Under the pieces are notes generated by a model that did not search any database, was not told where the DNA came from, and saw only the letters and a program-made list of their open reading frames with translations. A stretch of DNA of 64,000 nucleotides from JANYCO01 sp035535995 (GTDB lineage: Bacteria; Bacteroidota; Bacteroidia; Cytophagales; Cytophagaceae). Location: NCBI GenBank assembly GCA_035535995.1, contig DATLOZ010000025.1, positions 62,001 to 126,000 of the forward strand. The letters run 5' to 3'. Positions 42,357 to 52,284 of this stretch are shown in pieces. The stretch's first letter is position 1. Each line of letters begins with the position of its first letter. The position numbers and the translations under genes are program-made.

Positions 42357-42556
42357 ATTTTTTGCAAAGATCGAATTCTAAGTTTAGCATTCCTCCACAA
42401 AAACCACCAGCTTTTGCAAATGCATTGTGGTAATCACATATTGAAGATAATTTTTCTTTTGTATTATTTTTTCTACACACCAGGATTTCTTCAAAATCAA
42501 TTTTTATCTTTAGTCACATAAAGAAATTTCTTGAACAGCTTCAAGAAAAAATAGCG

Positions 42557-44848
42557 ATGAGAATATATATTTTTATCTGTCTGGTATTACTGTCGATCAA
42601 CCTTCCTGCGCAGGTGACGGATTCTCTTTCAGATTTTGCAATGCCATCCGTGCGCATGAGAGGAACAGTTTCTCCTTTTTCTTATTATAGATCGGTGGAA
42701 GCGAGGATGGATCAAAATTATTATACCATAGAAAAACAGGGAAAATATTTTGTGCTTTACCGTTACGATAGTCTTTTGGTCCGAAGAGCTTCAAGACGCT
42801 TGATGCTAAGTGACCGGCAACTTCTTTATTCTCTTTTTGCCGCCAAAGGAAAACTGGGACTGATCACTTCTGAAATTTCTTTCGTAGGAGCGGATCGTAA
42901 AAATACACTTCAGCTACAATACCTGCATCCTCAAACCCTGATCCAGATGGGGAATTCAATAATGCTGGAAGAATTTAGCTATAAAAGAAATTTTTCTAAC
43001 ACATCGCTATATAGTCTTTTTTCAAGAGATTCTTCGCGGTTGGCAATCGTGTCGTCGGTTGCCAATAAGGAAGGTGCGATGCTACATGTGCAGGTGTATG
43101 ATGCAAATATGAACCTCCTTTGGGAAAGAAACGAATTGATCAATATATCAAAAAAAGTAAACTGGAAAATTAAAATCTATCGGGTGTCTTTCAAAAATGG
43201 GAAAGATGTGATGATAGCAGTCAAAATCCCAGCGATGCGTTCAAAGTTATACAAAGAATACAGGTGCTATACATTCACCAACGATGGACAAACAGTGTAT
43301 TCAGATCAGTTCTCTTTGCCGAAAAGTCAACGGATGCATATGCAGGATCTTGGACTGGAAAAAAATTCGGAACGCTATTTTATTTTTGAATATCCTACCG
43401 CATGGAGAAATGACAGCGTAACCTATGAACGCGTAGCAAACGCCCGTCACACAGAGAAAAAATTATTTTCGGTAGAAGAGTACCTGGGGAGCGATTCCCT
43501 GAAAAAGGTATACAACAATAATCCGAACAATTATATAATGACGGATATCGTTCCTGTGCGTGACTCTGCCAGGATCTTTATTTTTGAATACCAGGATGAA
43601 TGGCATAGCCGTTATCATTCCACCTACCTTTATGGTCCACTCCTGCTTATAAAGACCAATAAAGACGGCCAGGTAGTATGGCATCGATCCATTAACAAAT
43701 CGCAACATCAGCTTGATAGTAAAAACAAACTTTCTTACCAATATATTTATCTAAACAACAAGGACCTCTACCTGGTCTACAATCAGGACAAAAGCAAACC
43801 TTCGCGTTATCAAACTTCAAGTGAAGGTTATTACAATTGTATTACTAAAATATCAGACGCCGGAATTGTTCAGCAACGTGTCTTATTTGATTCGTCGTAT
43901 TATTCGCTTTGTCCTTCCGAAAGCGCAGTGTTGGACAACAAGATGTTGTTTCATGCTACCCATGTAAGAGACAGCAGCAAATATACAAGCTATTTGATCG
44001 AGTTGGATTTTAATAAACTCCAGCCCGTCTCTGCTGTTGCCTATGATCATTCGCCTGAAGATTCTTCAATCATAGAACAGTCTTCACTCCGCAAGCAGAA
44101 GGATATGTATTTTGGATTTTCTCTTGGTTATGGATCCAACTATTATCGCCCGATTAGTAATGGAACGGCAACCGTAAATTTTCCCTATACCGAAGTAGGC
44201 TCTACACTGATTCAACGCCAGGCAATATTCTCTAAGGATTACCGGCCAATGACCCTTTCGATGCTTTGCCTCAGCACAGATTTTGTATACGGAAAAGGAT
44301 ATGGAGAAGGCGGTGTCCTTATAAACATTAGTAATTCAAACACCAACAACTCTATGTTGTACCTGGGCGGCGGCTTAAATTATAGAATTCCTAAAACTCC
44401 TTTTCGTCTTCGTGCAGGAGCGAGATTTACCAATACGCTACTTGAAAATGTAATAGGAGAACTTTCAAACAAAAATTTACTGATCATCAACAACGACGAT
44501 AAGTTCAGCTCAAGCGGACAGACTACAAAATTGTGGGTGATGCAACACGAGCTTGGCTTGTCGCCTATCCTGGGGGCAGAATGTTGGATCAAACGGAAAA
44601 TAATAATGCGTGCAAGCGCTGCTTACAATTTTGCCTTTACACACCAGGCAAGACTTGACTTTAAACAAACAACAGACAACGGACACGAAGCAAAATACCA
44701 TCTCGACGAACCTTTTCTGAATTACCGTTACAACGGTATTCCCACCAACCGCGGGCCTTACAGCACCAACGGTTTTATGTTCAGTGTGCAAGTGGTGTAC
44801 AACCTCAATCTGAAGAAGTATGCCGACGCCAGGAATAAAAGAATTTAA
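42557..44848 (+). CDS. Large secreted hypothetical protein
   Basis: A 763-residue protein with a signal peptide (about residues 1-18, 'NLPAQ'). The body shows recurring beta-strand units with aromatic and 'D.N...W' turns such as 'VYDANMNLLWERN' and 'TNKDGQVVWHRSIN'. These suggest a beta-propeller-like or repeat fold, but no family could be named. The C-terminal 200 residues look like outer-membrane strands. It lacks a T9SS sorting domain. It lies alone after a terminator. Confidence 0.55.
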   Translation: MRIYIFICLVLLSINLPAQVTDSLSDFAMPSVRMRGTVSPFSYYRSVEARMDQNYYTIEKQGKYFVLYRYDSLLVRRASRRLMLSDRQLLYSLFAAKGKLGLITSEISFVGADRKNTLQLQYLHPQTLIQMGNSIMLEEFSYKRNFSNTSLYSLFSRDSSRLAIVSSVANKEGAMLHVQVYDANMNLLWERNELINISKKVNWKIKIYRVSFKNGKDVMIAVKIPAMRSKLYKEYRCYTFTNDGQTVYSDQFSLPKSQRMHMQDLGLEKNSERYFIFEYPTAWRNDSVTYERVANARHTEKKLFSVEEYLGSDSLKKVYNNNPNNYIMTDIVPVRDSARIFIFEYQDEWHSRYHSTYLYGPLLLIKTNKDGQVVWHRSINKSQHQLDSKNKLSYQYIYLNNKDLYLVYNQDKSKPSRYQTSSEGYYNCITKISDAGIVQQRVLFDSSYYSLCPSESAVLDNKMLFHATHVRDSSKYTSYLIELDFNKLQPVSAVAYDHSPEDSSIIEQSSLRKQKDMYFGFSLGYGSNYYRPISNGTATVNFPYTEVGSTLIQRQAIFSKDYRPMTLSMLCLSTDFVYGKGYGEGGVLINISNSNTNNSMLYLGGGLNYRIPKTPFRLRAGARFTNTLLENVIGELSNKNLLIINNDDKFSSSGQTTKLWVMQHELGLSPILGAECWIKRKIIMRASAAYNFAFTHQARLDFKQTTDNGHEAKYHLDEPFLNYRYNGIPTNRGPYSTNGFMFSVQVVYNLNLKKYADARNKRI

Positions 44849-44972
44849 TAGATCGTTGCGCATATGCGACAGCAAAGAGAAGTCAGACTTTATCAATGCA
44901 TGTGGGATGAGAGATTTATTTTTAGGCAATGATATATTATAATGCACCAATACTTTATAAGTTTTTTAGTCT

Positions 44973-45124
44973 GCTCAGAGTCTCCCGCACCCGGGAGAGT
45001 AAAGTTTATACTGCTATTTGCAGGGGACTCTGAGCTTTTGATAATCTGCTCTGCTAACAGCAGCTCAGAGTCCCCATCAAACGCTTGTGTTAAAACAACG
45101 TTCAGGATGTGGGAGACTCTGAGC
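44973..45124. repeat. CTCAGAGTCYCC element A (alternating +/-/+/- copies)
   Basis: Four copies of the 15-17 base motif occur in alternating orientation: + 44973-44988, - 45020-45035, + 45063-45075, - 45109-45124. They are separated by about 27-33 bp of unrelated sequence, so adjacent pairs can form hairpins. The same plan recurs at 58.3-58.7 kb and, halved, at 62.9 kb. Confidence 0.88.
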
Positions 45125-45164
45125 GGACGAAGCGGACGAAATAGACTCAGGCTGCGTAGCTAAC

Positions 45165-45211
45165 AGATTGCTTCGTCAGTTGGCCTTACGGCCTCCTTCC
45201 TCGCAATGACG
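45165..45211. repeat. Short palindromic element with AGATTGCTTCGTC end
   Basis: The segment runs from AGATTGCTTCGTC through GGCCTTACGGCC to CTCGCAATGACG. Its ends resemble a repeat found in many bacterial genomes (CGTCATTGCGAGG...GAAGCAATCT). It appears once in this window. Confidence 0.5.
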
Positions 45212-45224
45212 GTGTCTATAAAAA

Positions 45225-45262
45225 ATCCTGTAAATCTTCTAATCCAGAGAATCAAGGTTCTG
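45225..45262. repeat. AATCC-AATCAAGGTTC element copy 1
   Basis: ATCCTGTAAATCTTCTAATC then ...GAATCAAGGTTCTGA, immediately 3' of the CHAD gene. It matches 53783-53822 closely. Confidence 0.6.
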
Positions 45263-45263
45263 A

Positions 45264-46088
45264 TTAAGTTGGCAACAGCCCTACTACCTTTTCAAGAATC
45301 CCCGGAATTTCTTTTTTAGTTTGAAGGGATAATTTTTGATGAAGCTGCTCAAATACTTTTCGCTCACTCGCGGAGGGAACATACTTGCTTCTTAAAAAAT
45401 AACTGATGGAATGAGAAAACGTGTTCCGGTCGTGCCAGTTGCCAAGCAACTCTTCGGCTTTATGCAAGTCTTTGAGTATTTTTTCGAAATTGTGGTTGGG
45501 AGAAATTTTGCAGAGAATATTCACGAGCACATCGAGCAGCTTGATCTGTTTGCGGATGTAATGTACTGCATGCACACCTGGATTTTCTTCTATACTTTTT
45601 ATCTCATCGGTTTGATCTCGCAAATATTTTTTTAACCGTTTCGTGGTATTTTTTTCGTCGGCGTCCATAGCCAGCAATTTTACTTTGTCTTCCAGCGAAT
45701 GAAATTTCTTTTGATCGAATTTGTCCAGTTGCTCACAAAATTTTTCACGAAAAATATCCTCCTTCTGCGTCAGGTATTTTTTATACAAACTCTGATTAGT
45801 GAGGCTTACAGGCTGCCGGCTCATATGAGCACTATGAAGTTGAGATTCGCGTAGGTTGCCTGCAAGTTTAAAAACGGGTTTAAAAATACGGCTATGTTTT
45901 TTCGCTTTAAAATCTTTGGGAGCTGTGATTTCCAAAAAGTGAAACAGCGCTTTGATCTTTTTAATACTTACCCTCAAATCATGGATCTCGTCTTTCCCTT
46001 CAGAATTCTTAAGCGCCCTCAGGGTTTTGTGAAAGTCTTTGGATTTTTTTTGATAATAACCATATAAATATTTGCCTGGACTTTTCAT
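45264..46088 (-). CDS. CHAD domain-containing protein
   Basis: A 274-residue helical protein made of one CHAD domain. It starts 'KYLYGYYQKKSKDFHKTLRAL', then 'IHDLRVSIKKIKALFHFLE' with the conserved His and basic residues, and 'VHYIRKQIKLL' later. CHAD domains bind inorganic polyphosphate through conserved basic residues and often sit near polyphosphate metabolism genes; none is adjacent here. It has no signal peptide. The 3' end is followed by the AATCAAGGTTC repeat. Confidence 0.88.
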   Translation of the reverse strand: MKSPGKYLYGYYQKKSKDFHKTLRALKNSEGKDEIHDLRVSIKKIKALFHFLEITAPKDFKAKKHSRIFKPVFKLAGNLRESQLHSAHMSRQPVSLTNQSLYKKYLTQKEDIFREKFCEQLDKFDQKKFHSLEDKVKLLAMDADEKNTTKRLKKYLRDQTDEIKSIEENPGVHAVHYIRKQIKLLDVLVNILCKISPNHNFEKILKDLHKAEELLGNWHDRNTFSHSISYFLRSKYVPSASERKVFEQLHQKLSLQTKKEIPGILEKVVGLLPT

Positions 46089-46167
46089 ATTATAAAGATT
46101 GGCATTATTGTAGGATCAAGCGTTACAGGAGGTTTGCAGAATGTTGTAAGATTCCTTCCGTATGCAA

Positions 46168-46740
46168 TTAGTCGGCAAACCGGGTGCCAAACAAAAATCT
46201 TTTTTGCCAGTATTTTTCCTGCAATTCAGAAACCATAACGCCTTTCGAAGAAGAAGTATGAATAAATTTTCCTTCGCCAAGATAAATGCCGGAGTGTGTG
46301 ATGAATTTGGAAGAGGAATAAGAATCATAAAAGAAAATAAGATCGCCACGCTGCAAATTTTCCTGGAAAGGAACAACTGCACCATAGCGAGCCTGCTCTT
46401 CGGCCGAATGAGGAAGGCATATGCCACAAGAGCGATGGGCCATCATTACCAAACCCGAACAGTCAATGCCCTTGAAAGAAGTGCCGCCCATATGCGCAGG
46501 CGTGCCTGTGTATCGCTGTACTTCCGCAATTACTTTCTCCGGATCATATTCTTCCAGCGAAACAGCGCGCTCGATGCCGGATTGGCGAAAATATTCCAGT
46601 TCCATTGCAATCCTGGGATCTTGCTGGTGGTTGATCAATTTCTGAAAATGATCTTCCTTCGCACTTAGCAATAGAATCGTCATCAACAGCATACATCCCA
46701 TTCCCAGGCGAAATCTTCTCTTTGCTTCTTCTGTTTTCAT
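46168..46740 (-). CDS. C40-family (NlpC/P60) peptidase
   Basis: A 190-residue protein when started at the ATG at 46740 ('MKTEEAKRRFRLG'); the longer frame adds 18 residues without a leader. A hydrophobic leader is at about residues 13-30. The NlpC/P60 core follows: catalytic Cys in 'GIDCSGLVMMA', His in 'FITHSGIYLGEGKFIH', and a downstream polar residue near 'SKGVMVSEL'. It probably cleaves peptidoglycan stem peptides in the periplasm. It is single and its upstream region has two short hairpins. Confidence 0.9.
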   Translation of the reverse strand: MKTEEAKRRFRLGMGCMLLMTILLLSAKEDHFQKLINHQQDPRIAMELEYFRQSGIERAVSLEEYDPEKVIAEVQRYTGTPAHMGGTSFKGIDCSGLVMMAHRSCGICLPHSAEEQARYGAVVPFQENLQRGDLIFFYDSYSSSKFITHSGIYLGEGKFIHTSSSKGVMVSELQEKYWQKRFLFGTRFAD

Positions 46741-46800
46741 AATTTGATAACGAAGAAAAGGTGGAATCAAGTATATGTCGTGCAGGGATGACAAAGTTCT

Positions 46801-46822
46801 TTGCTGGCATCCCCACCAGCAA
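46801..46822. repeat. TTGCTGG hairpin
   Basis: TTGCTGG...CCAGCAA, 7-bp arms around 8 bases. It resembles the GCTGGCG hairpins at 53.6 kb. Confidence 0.6.
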
Positions 46823-46835
46823 GAAGAGAGCGGGA

Positions 46836-46857
46836 GCTAATGCATGGAAGCATTAGC
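46836..46857. repeat. GCTAATGC hairpin
   Basis: GCTAATGC-ATGGAA-GCATTAGC, a perfect 8-bp stem directly downstream of the preceding hairpin and just past the 3' end of the beta-barrel gene. It could terminate that gene. Confidence 0.65.
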
Positions 46858-46872
46858 ATCGGATCATAACTT

Positions 46873-47553
46873 CTAAAATTTAAACCCCGCCTCCAGCGCC
46901 AGTATGCTAAGCGCTACACGGGCATTGTGCGCAAAGTCGTTGCGGTTACCTCCCAGGCTGTTGTTAAAATTTCTCGCTTGATTGATCATTCCGCGTTGGT
47001 AAAAAATACCTGTGTAAAGTGCGTTGCTATTGCCTATTCTAAACTCTGTACCTATTGCGCCCAACAATCCGAGGTTGCTATACTGATACCATTTTTCATA
47101 GCGATAGCCTGGAATAGCGGAAATATCGGGGGAAGAAGAGGTTAGCTTATCGGAAATCTTTACATCCACTGTTCCGCCAAGTTGTACGTAGATCTTGATC
47201 CTGTTTGCAAATTCATTTGAATAAGCTTTAAAACTCAAAGGCAATTGTATGTATTGTAGACTCGAAGTGTAATTTGAAATAACAGGATTAGAAGTTTGTA
47301 CAGACACTTTGCGGGCAGTCCACCAAAGGCCGGTGCAAAACGAAATATGATCGTTGAGATAAGTTTCAACATTTGGCCCCACACTAAATGCAAACGAGGC
47401 AGGCCCTTTGGAATAATTTAATCCGTCAGAAGAATTTTTATCTGCTACACTATTCAGACCAATTCCCGGCGCTACGCGAAGACCTACTTTAACCTGTGCC
47501 TGTGAAACGGAAAAACAAAAAAAGAGCGATAACAATAAAAAGATTTTTTTCAT
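46873..47553 (-). CDS. Outer-membrane beta-barrel protein
   Basis: A 226-residue protein with a signal peptide (about residues 1-19, 'VSQAQ'). Amphipathic strands follow, including 'VKVGLRVAPGIGL', 'SFAFSVGPNVETYL' and 'IKIYVQLGGTVDV', ending 'SILALEAGFKF' with the terminal Phe typical of barrels. This fits the PorT-like/OMP_b-brl group. The function is unknown; it is transcribed away from the GH71/99-like gene. Confidence 0.75.
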   Translation of the reverse strand: MKKIFLLLSLFFCFSVSQAQVKVGLRVAPGIGLNSVADKNSSDGLNYSKGPASFAFSVGPNVETYLNDHISFCTGLWWTARKVSVQTSNPVISNYTSSLQYIQLPLSFKAYSNEFANRIKIYVQLGGTVDVKISDKLTSSSPDISAIPGYRYEKWYQYSNLGLLGAIGTEFRIGNSNALYTGIFYQRGMINQARNFNNSLGGNRNDFAHNARVALSILALEAGFKF

Positions 47554-47887
47554 CTATATGGTAGTTTGTTCTAAAGATAAATGTTGAAAGATAAGAATAC
47601 AAAATTGCAAAGCTCCGACAAATTTTCATTTACGCATCTTGCGTTAAAAATAAGAATAGTTGGCAAGAAAAAGATTCTAAGAAGAACTCCCTATACGGAC
47701 CTAACTTTCCAAAAGATTCATTCCGAATCAGATTTTTTTCCAAAAATCCCGGTTACAATTTTTTCACAAAATAGGCTAAATAATAACTATTTACGTTTTT
47801 TTTGGATACAATAAAGTCAAAAAATCAAATTTGTATTGTTTAAATACAAAAAAATCTTCGTAAGTTTAATTTCCAAACATTTAACTT
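47554..47887. other. Divergent intergenic region with operator-like palindrome
   Basis: A perfect 8-bp inverted repeat TTTGTATT-GTTTA-AATACAAA (47830-47850) lies about 38 bases before the GH71/99-like gene. It may be a regulatory site for this glycan-degrading enzyme. No gene is seen. Confidence 0.5.
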
Positions 47888-50800
47888 ATGAAAAACAACC
47901 TTACAAGATTTTTACTGTTAATCCTGTTTTGTTGCTCGGTTTCTTTTTCAAATGCTCAGCCGGCACAAGTTCAGAAGAGTAACCCAACCAAGGTTTATAT
48001 TCATTATATGCCATGGTTTGACGGTCCTACGAACCCGGTACCAGGAGGAAATTATACCTGGGGATATCACTGGAAAATGAACACCCGTGATCCAAACGTA
48101 ATTGTAAATGGCCAGCGCCAGATTGCTTCGAATTATTATCCTATGATTGGTCCATACGCAAGCAGTGACCCGGATGTAGTGGAATACCACTTACTACTCA
48201 TGAAGCTTTCGGGGATCGATGGTGTGATCGTTGACTGGTATGGTACACAAGGTTCCAACGGAGACGTAGGAAGTTTGCTTACCAATTCCAATGCCTTGAT
48301 CAATAAAACATCAAGTGTAGGGATCAATTTCGGATTGATCTTGGAAGATCGTTTTTGGAACAATATTCAATATGCACGCAACAGCGTGGCTTATGCGCGT
48401 GACAATTATTTTAACAAGTCCAACTACATCCGTGTAGGCTCGGCTCCACTTGTTGGTGTGTTCGGACCGATCACTTATCAGTCGGGCGGACAATGGTCGG
48501 ATATTCTTTCCAACGCCGGTCAAGATGTAGAGTTCCTTCCTCTCTGGGATCATGCAGGGCTTGCAGCAGGAGTGTCAGACGGGGAATATACCTGGGTCTA
48601 CAACACTCCTGCCAACGATTTCCTTGCTCGTCTGGATGACTACTACAGAAACCGCGCAGGCAATCAGAAAACAGTGATGTCAGTTGCTTACCCGCGTTAC
48701 AACGACTACTACAGCCAAGGCGGTGCCGGAAGCAGTCTTTTTTATATCGACGACAACAACGGCCAAACGCTGAACCAAACGCTTGCTCTTTGCGATCAAT
48801 ATAAATACAATACCGACATGGTACAGCTTTGTACCTTCAATGACTTTGGCGAAGGCACCGTATTTGAACCTACTACCCAATACGGATTCCGCGACCTGGG
48901 ACGTATTCAGCAATACACAGGTGTTCCATACACGCAGGCAGATCTGCAACAAGTGTATCGTTTGTTTACGCTGAGAAAAAAATATGCGGGCAATTCTGCC
49001 AAGCAATCACAGTTAACTACAGCATTCAATAATTTCGTAGCCCTTCGTATCGCCGACGCTAAAGCCGCGATGGATGCAGCCGACGGCATAGTACAAGTTC
49101 CGCAGTCACCATACGGAGGAACAGCGCGCAACATTCCAGGCAAGATCGAGACAGAAGATTTTGACAACGGCGGACAAGGCGTAGCTTACAACGATGTAGA
49201 CCTTGCCAACAACGGCGGACAATACAGGACAAACGAAAGCGTAGACCTGGAAGCTTGTTCGGAAGGTGGCTACAACCTAGGCTGGACAGTAGCAGGCGAA
49301 TGGCTGGAATATACAGTAAACGTAACCACTGCCGGAACCTATACTGTACAAGCAAGATTGGCAGCTACTGCGGCAGGTAAAACATTTCACCTGGAACTAG
49401 ACGGTGTAAACATCGGAACGATTTCCGTACCGAATACCGGTGGCTGGCAAACCTGGCAAACCGCTTCGGTGACTACGCCAAGTCTTTCTACCGGACAAAA
49501 AGTATTGCGCATCGCGCTCGACCAGGGTGATTTTAATGTCAATTATCTTCAGTTTAACCTGAATGCAACCGTACAAGCGCCGGTAGTATCAAGCGCTGCC
49601 ACGGCGAATGGTACGGTGAACTCGGCTTTCAGTTATACCATTACTGCTTCCAACACACCCACCAGCTATGGCGCTACAGGCTTGCCAGCGGGCTTAAGTG
49701 TAAATACTACAAGCGGAGTGATCAGTGGTACACCTACAACTTCAGGTACCTTCAATGTTACTGTCTCTGCTGCTAACGCAGGCGGTACAGGTACCAAAGC
49801 TGTGACCTTCACGATCGCACCTGCTGTGCAGAGTCCATTTGGCGGCACTCCTGCTGTTATTCCTGGTAAGATCGAAGCAGAGAATTTTGACAACGGCGGA
49901 CAAGGGGTAGCCTACAACGACGCTGAAAGCCTTAACCAGGGCGGCCAGTACAGAACCACAGAAGGAGTAGACATCGAAACTTCTGGCGATGGCGGCTACG
50001 ATATAGGCTGGACAAATGCAGGCGAATGGCTGGAATATACCGTGAATGTTACAAGTGCCGGAACATACACTGTGCAAGTACGGGTAGCTTCTCCAAATAC
50101 AGGAAAATCACTTCACCTGGAATTGGATGGAGTGAACATCGGTACGGTAGCGATACCAAATACAGGCGGCTGGCAAACCTGGCAGACCGTGAGCATCACT
50201 ACCCCAGCGTTGACTACCGGGCAAAAGATATTGAAGGTGTCAATCGATACAGATGGTTTCAATTTAAATTATGTACAATTCAATCTGAACGCAACCGTAC
50301 AAGCGCCAGTAGTATCAAGCGCTGCCACGGCGAATGGTACGGTGAACACCGCTTTCAGTTATAGTATTACCGCTTCCAATACACCTACCAGCTATGGCGC
50401 TACAGGCTTGCCAGCAGGCTTGAGTGTAAATACAAGTAGTGGTTTGATCAGTGGTACACCTACAACTTCAGGTACCTTCAATGTTACTGTCTCTGCTGCT
50501 AACGCAGGCGGTACAGGCACCAAAGCTGTGACCTTTACGATCGCTCCGGCTTCTAGTGTTCAATCGCCATTTGGCGGCACTCCTGCTGTTATTCCTGGTA
50601 AGATCGAGGCAGAGAATTTTGACACCGGCGGTCAAGGGGTAGCGTACAACGATGCCGAAAGCCTTAACCAGGGCGGGCAGTACAGAACCACAGATGGCGT
50701 AGACATCGAAGCTTCTGCGGATGGCGGCTACAACGTAGGCTGGACAAACGCGGGCGAGTGGCTGGAATATACGGTGAATGTTACAAGTGCCGGAACATAC

Positions 50801-52162
50801 ACCGTGCAAGTACGGGTAGCTTCTCCAAATACAGGAAAATCACTTCACCTGGAATTGGATGGTGCGAACATCGGTACGGTAGCGATACCAAACACCGGCG
50901 GCTGGCAAACCTGGCAGACCGTGAGCATCACTACCCCAGCGTTGACTACCGGACAAAAGGTATTGAAAGTATCAATCGATACGGACGGGTTCAACCTGAA
51001 TTATCTTCAGTTCAACCTGAACGGTACTCCTGTGACACCAGTGATCACAAGCGCTTCTGCAGCTAGTGCTACCGTGGGCAGTGCCTTCAATTATAGCATA
51101 ACTGCAGCGAATAGTCCTACAAGCTACGGAGCTACAGGACTTCCGGCAGGCTTGAATGTAAACACTACAAGCGGAGTGATCAGCGGTACGCCTACTGCGG
51201 TAGGTACGTATAGCGTTACTATTTCCGCTACCAATACGGCTGGTACAGGTTCTCAGGCATTGAGCATCACAGTAGTCAACGCAACAGATCCTGCGGGTGT
51301 GATCACTTGCTACAAAGCACCAGGCGCTATTGCAGTTGATGGTTCATTGACTGAAGCAGGATGGAATATCACCCGCGGATTCTCAAAGATCACTACCGGC
51401 TTGAACAATAACACCGCGACCTTCGGAGTGCTTTGGGATAATACATATCTGTACGTAGGAGCAAAAATCCTTGATGCAAACTTGTTCAGCGATTCTCCAA
51501 ATATGTGGGACGATGATGCAATAGAAATTTACATCGATGCGAACAATAACCGTTCTGCTACTTACGATGGGAAAGACAACCAGATCCTGAAGAGCTATAA
51601 CAACTCGGGAGTGACTACTCAATTTGCGCTCACAGGCCTGCAACATGGCTGGGCTTCGATTGCCGGTGGGTATACAATGGAATTTGCAATTCCTTGGTCA
51701 CAGCTGGGCATCACCAGTCCGGCAGCTGGCTTGAACATCGGATTTGATATCGGGAACGACGACGATGACAACGGTGGAGCACGCGATGGACAAATGGTTT
51801 GGAATGGTACTGTAAACAACTATCAGAATACATCCGCTTTTGCAACACTTACGCTAAACGGCTCGAACTCTTCCTTCAAAAAAGGAGTAGCCGGAGCGCC
51901 GGAAGCATCGCTGCAAACAGAAGTAGTGCTGATGCCAAACCCAATGACCACAGGAGATCTTCTCACCATTCTCACCCCAGCAGAATGGGAGGGAGCGGTA
52001 GAGGTAGAGATCTACAATTTCCAAGGGGTGTTGGTGCAGAAGACCACACAATCGTTGGAGAATGTAACCCTGGTAGTAAATACTAATCTTCAATCAGGCA
52101 AGTATATCGTACACCTGAGAAACGGCGATCATAGCGTTGTCAAGAAGTTATTTATAGAATAA
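47888..52162 (+). CDS. GH71/99-like glycosidase with three CBM6 modules, CBM9-like module and T9SS domain
   Basis: A 1424-residue secreted protein. A signal peptide is at residues 1-23 ('FSNAQ'). A catalytic domain (about 30-400) opens 'KVYIHYMPWFDGP' and contains 'DGVIVDWYGTQGSN' and 'NFGLILEDRFW', matching the GH71/99-like family; a mannan or related glucan substrate is possible. Three CBM6-like modules start near residues 405, 647 and 890, alternating with putative Ig (He_PIG) domains. A CBM9-like domain lies at about 1135-1330, and a type A sorting domain closes the protein. The second and third CBM6/Ig units are nearly identical at DNA level, indicating recent duplication. Confidence 0.88.
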   Translation: MKNNLTRFLLLILFCCSVSFSNAQPAQVQKSNPTKVYIHYMPWFDGPTNPVPGGNYTWGYHWKMNTRDPNVIVNGQRQIASNYYPMIGPYASSDPDVVEYHLLLMKLSGIDGVIVDWYGTQGSNGDVGSLLTNSNALINKTSSVGINFGLILEDRFWNNIQYARNSVAYARDNYFNKSNYIRVGSAPLVGVFGPITYQSGGQWSDILSNAGQDVEFLPLWDHAGLAAGVSDGEYTWVYNTPANDFLARLDDYYRNRAGNQKTVMSVAYPRYNDYYSQGGAGSSLFYIDDNNGQTLNQTLALCDQYKYNTDMVQLCTFNDFGEGTVFEPTTQYGFRDLGRIQQYTGVPYTQADLQQVYRLFTLRKKYAGNSAKQSQLTTAFNNFVALRIADAKAAMDAADGIVQVPQSPYGGTARNIPGKIETEDFDNGGQGVAYNDVDLANNGGQYRTNESVDLEACSEGGYNLGWTVAGEWLEYTVNVTTAGTYTVQARLAATAAGKTFHLELDGVNIGTISVPNTGGWQTWQTASVTTPSLSTGQKVLRIALDQGDFNVNYLQFNLNATVQAPVVSSAATANGTVNSAFSYTITASNTPTSYGATGLPAGLSVNTTSGVISGTPTTSGTFNVTVSAANAGGTGTKAVTFTIAPAVQSPFGGTPAVIPGKIEAENFDNGGQGVAYNDAESLNQGGQYRTTEGVDIETSGDGGYDIGWTNAGEWLEYTVNVTSAGTYTVQVRVASPNTGKSLHLELDGVNIGTVAIPNTGGWQTWQTVSITTPALTTGQKILKVSIDTDGFNLNYVQFNLNATVQAPVVSSAATANGTVNTAFSYSITASNTPTSYGATGLPAGLSVNTSSGLISGTPTTSGTFNVTVSAANAGGTGTKAVTFTIAPASSVQSPFGGTPAVIPGKIEAENFDTGGQGVAYNDAESLNQGGQYRTTDGVDIEASADGGYNVGWTNAGEWLEYTVNVTSAGTYTVQVRVASPNTGKSLHLELDGANIGTVAIPNTGGWQTWQTVSITTPALTTGQKVLKVSIDTDGFNLNYLQFNLNGTPVTPVITSASAASATVGSAFNYSITAANSPTSYGATGLPAGLNVNTTSGVISGTPTAVGTYSVTISATNTAGTGSQALSITVVNATDPAGVITCYKAPGAIAVDGSLTEAGWNITRGFSKITTGLNNNTATFGVLWDNTYLYVGAKILDANLFSDSPNMWDDDAIEIYIDANNNRSATYDGKDNQILKSYNNSGVTTQFALTGLQHGWASIAGGYTMEFAIPWSQLGITSPAAGLNIGFDIGNDDDDNGGARDGQMVWNGTVNNYQNTSAFATLTLNGSNSSFKKGVAGAPEASLQTEVVLMPNPMTTGDLLTILTPAEWEGAVEVEIYNFQGVLVQKTTQSLENVTLVVNTNLQSGKYIVHLRNGDHSVVKKLFIE

Positions 52163-52184
52163 ACCCAGATGATTTATAAAAACG

Positions 52185-52213
52185 AAAAGGCCCTGGAAAC
52201 GGGGCCTTTTTTA
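52185..52213 (+). terminator. Rho-independent terminator
   Basis: Stem AAAAGGCCC with GGGCCTTTT followed by a T-rich run. Confidence 0.9.
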
Positions 52214-52284
52214 TTGCCAATTTTATTATTTAGATCCCGGCACTTTCTTATCTTCATTCCTGTTCAACAGAAAAAGATTTTTAT

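Larger units (their letters stand above)
44849..45263. other. Repeat-filled intergenic region
   Basis: This gap between two convergent genes has no gene. It holds a palindromic CTCAGAGTCYCC element (44973-45124), then a GGCC-TTAC-GGCC hairpin within a short palindromic element (about 45165-45211), and an AATCCAGAGAATCAAGGTTC motif at about 45243-45262 immediately before the next gene's stop codon. Confidence 0.7.

Noticed and set aside
44942..45163. 73-codon frame at 44942-45163
   Set aside because: It is read entirely from the CTCAGAGTC palindromic element.
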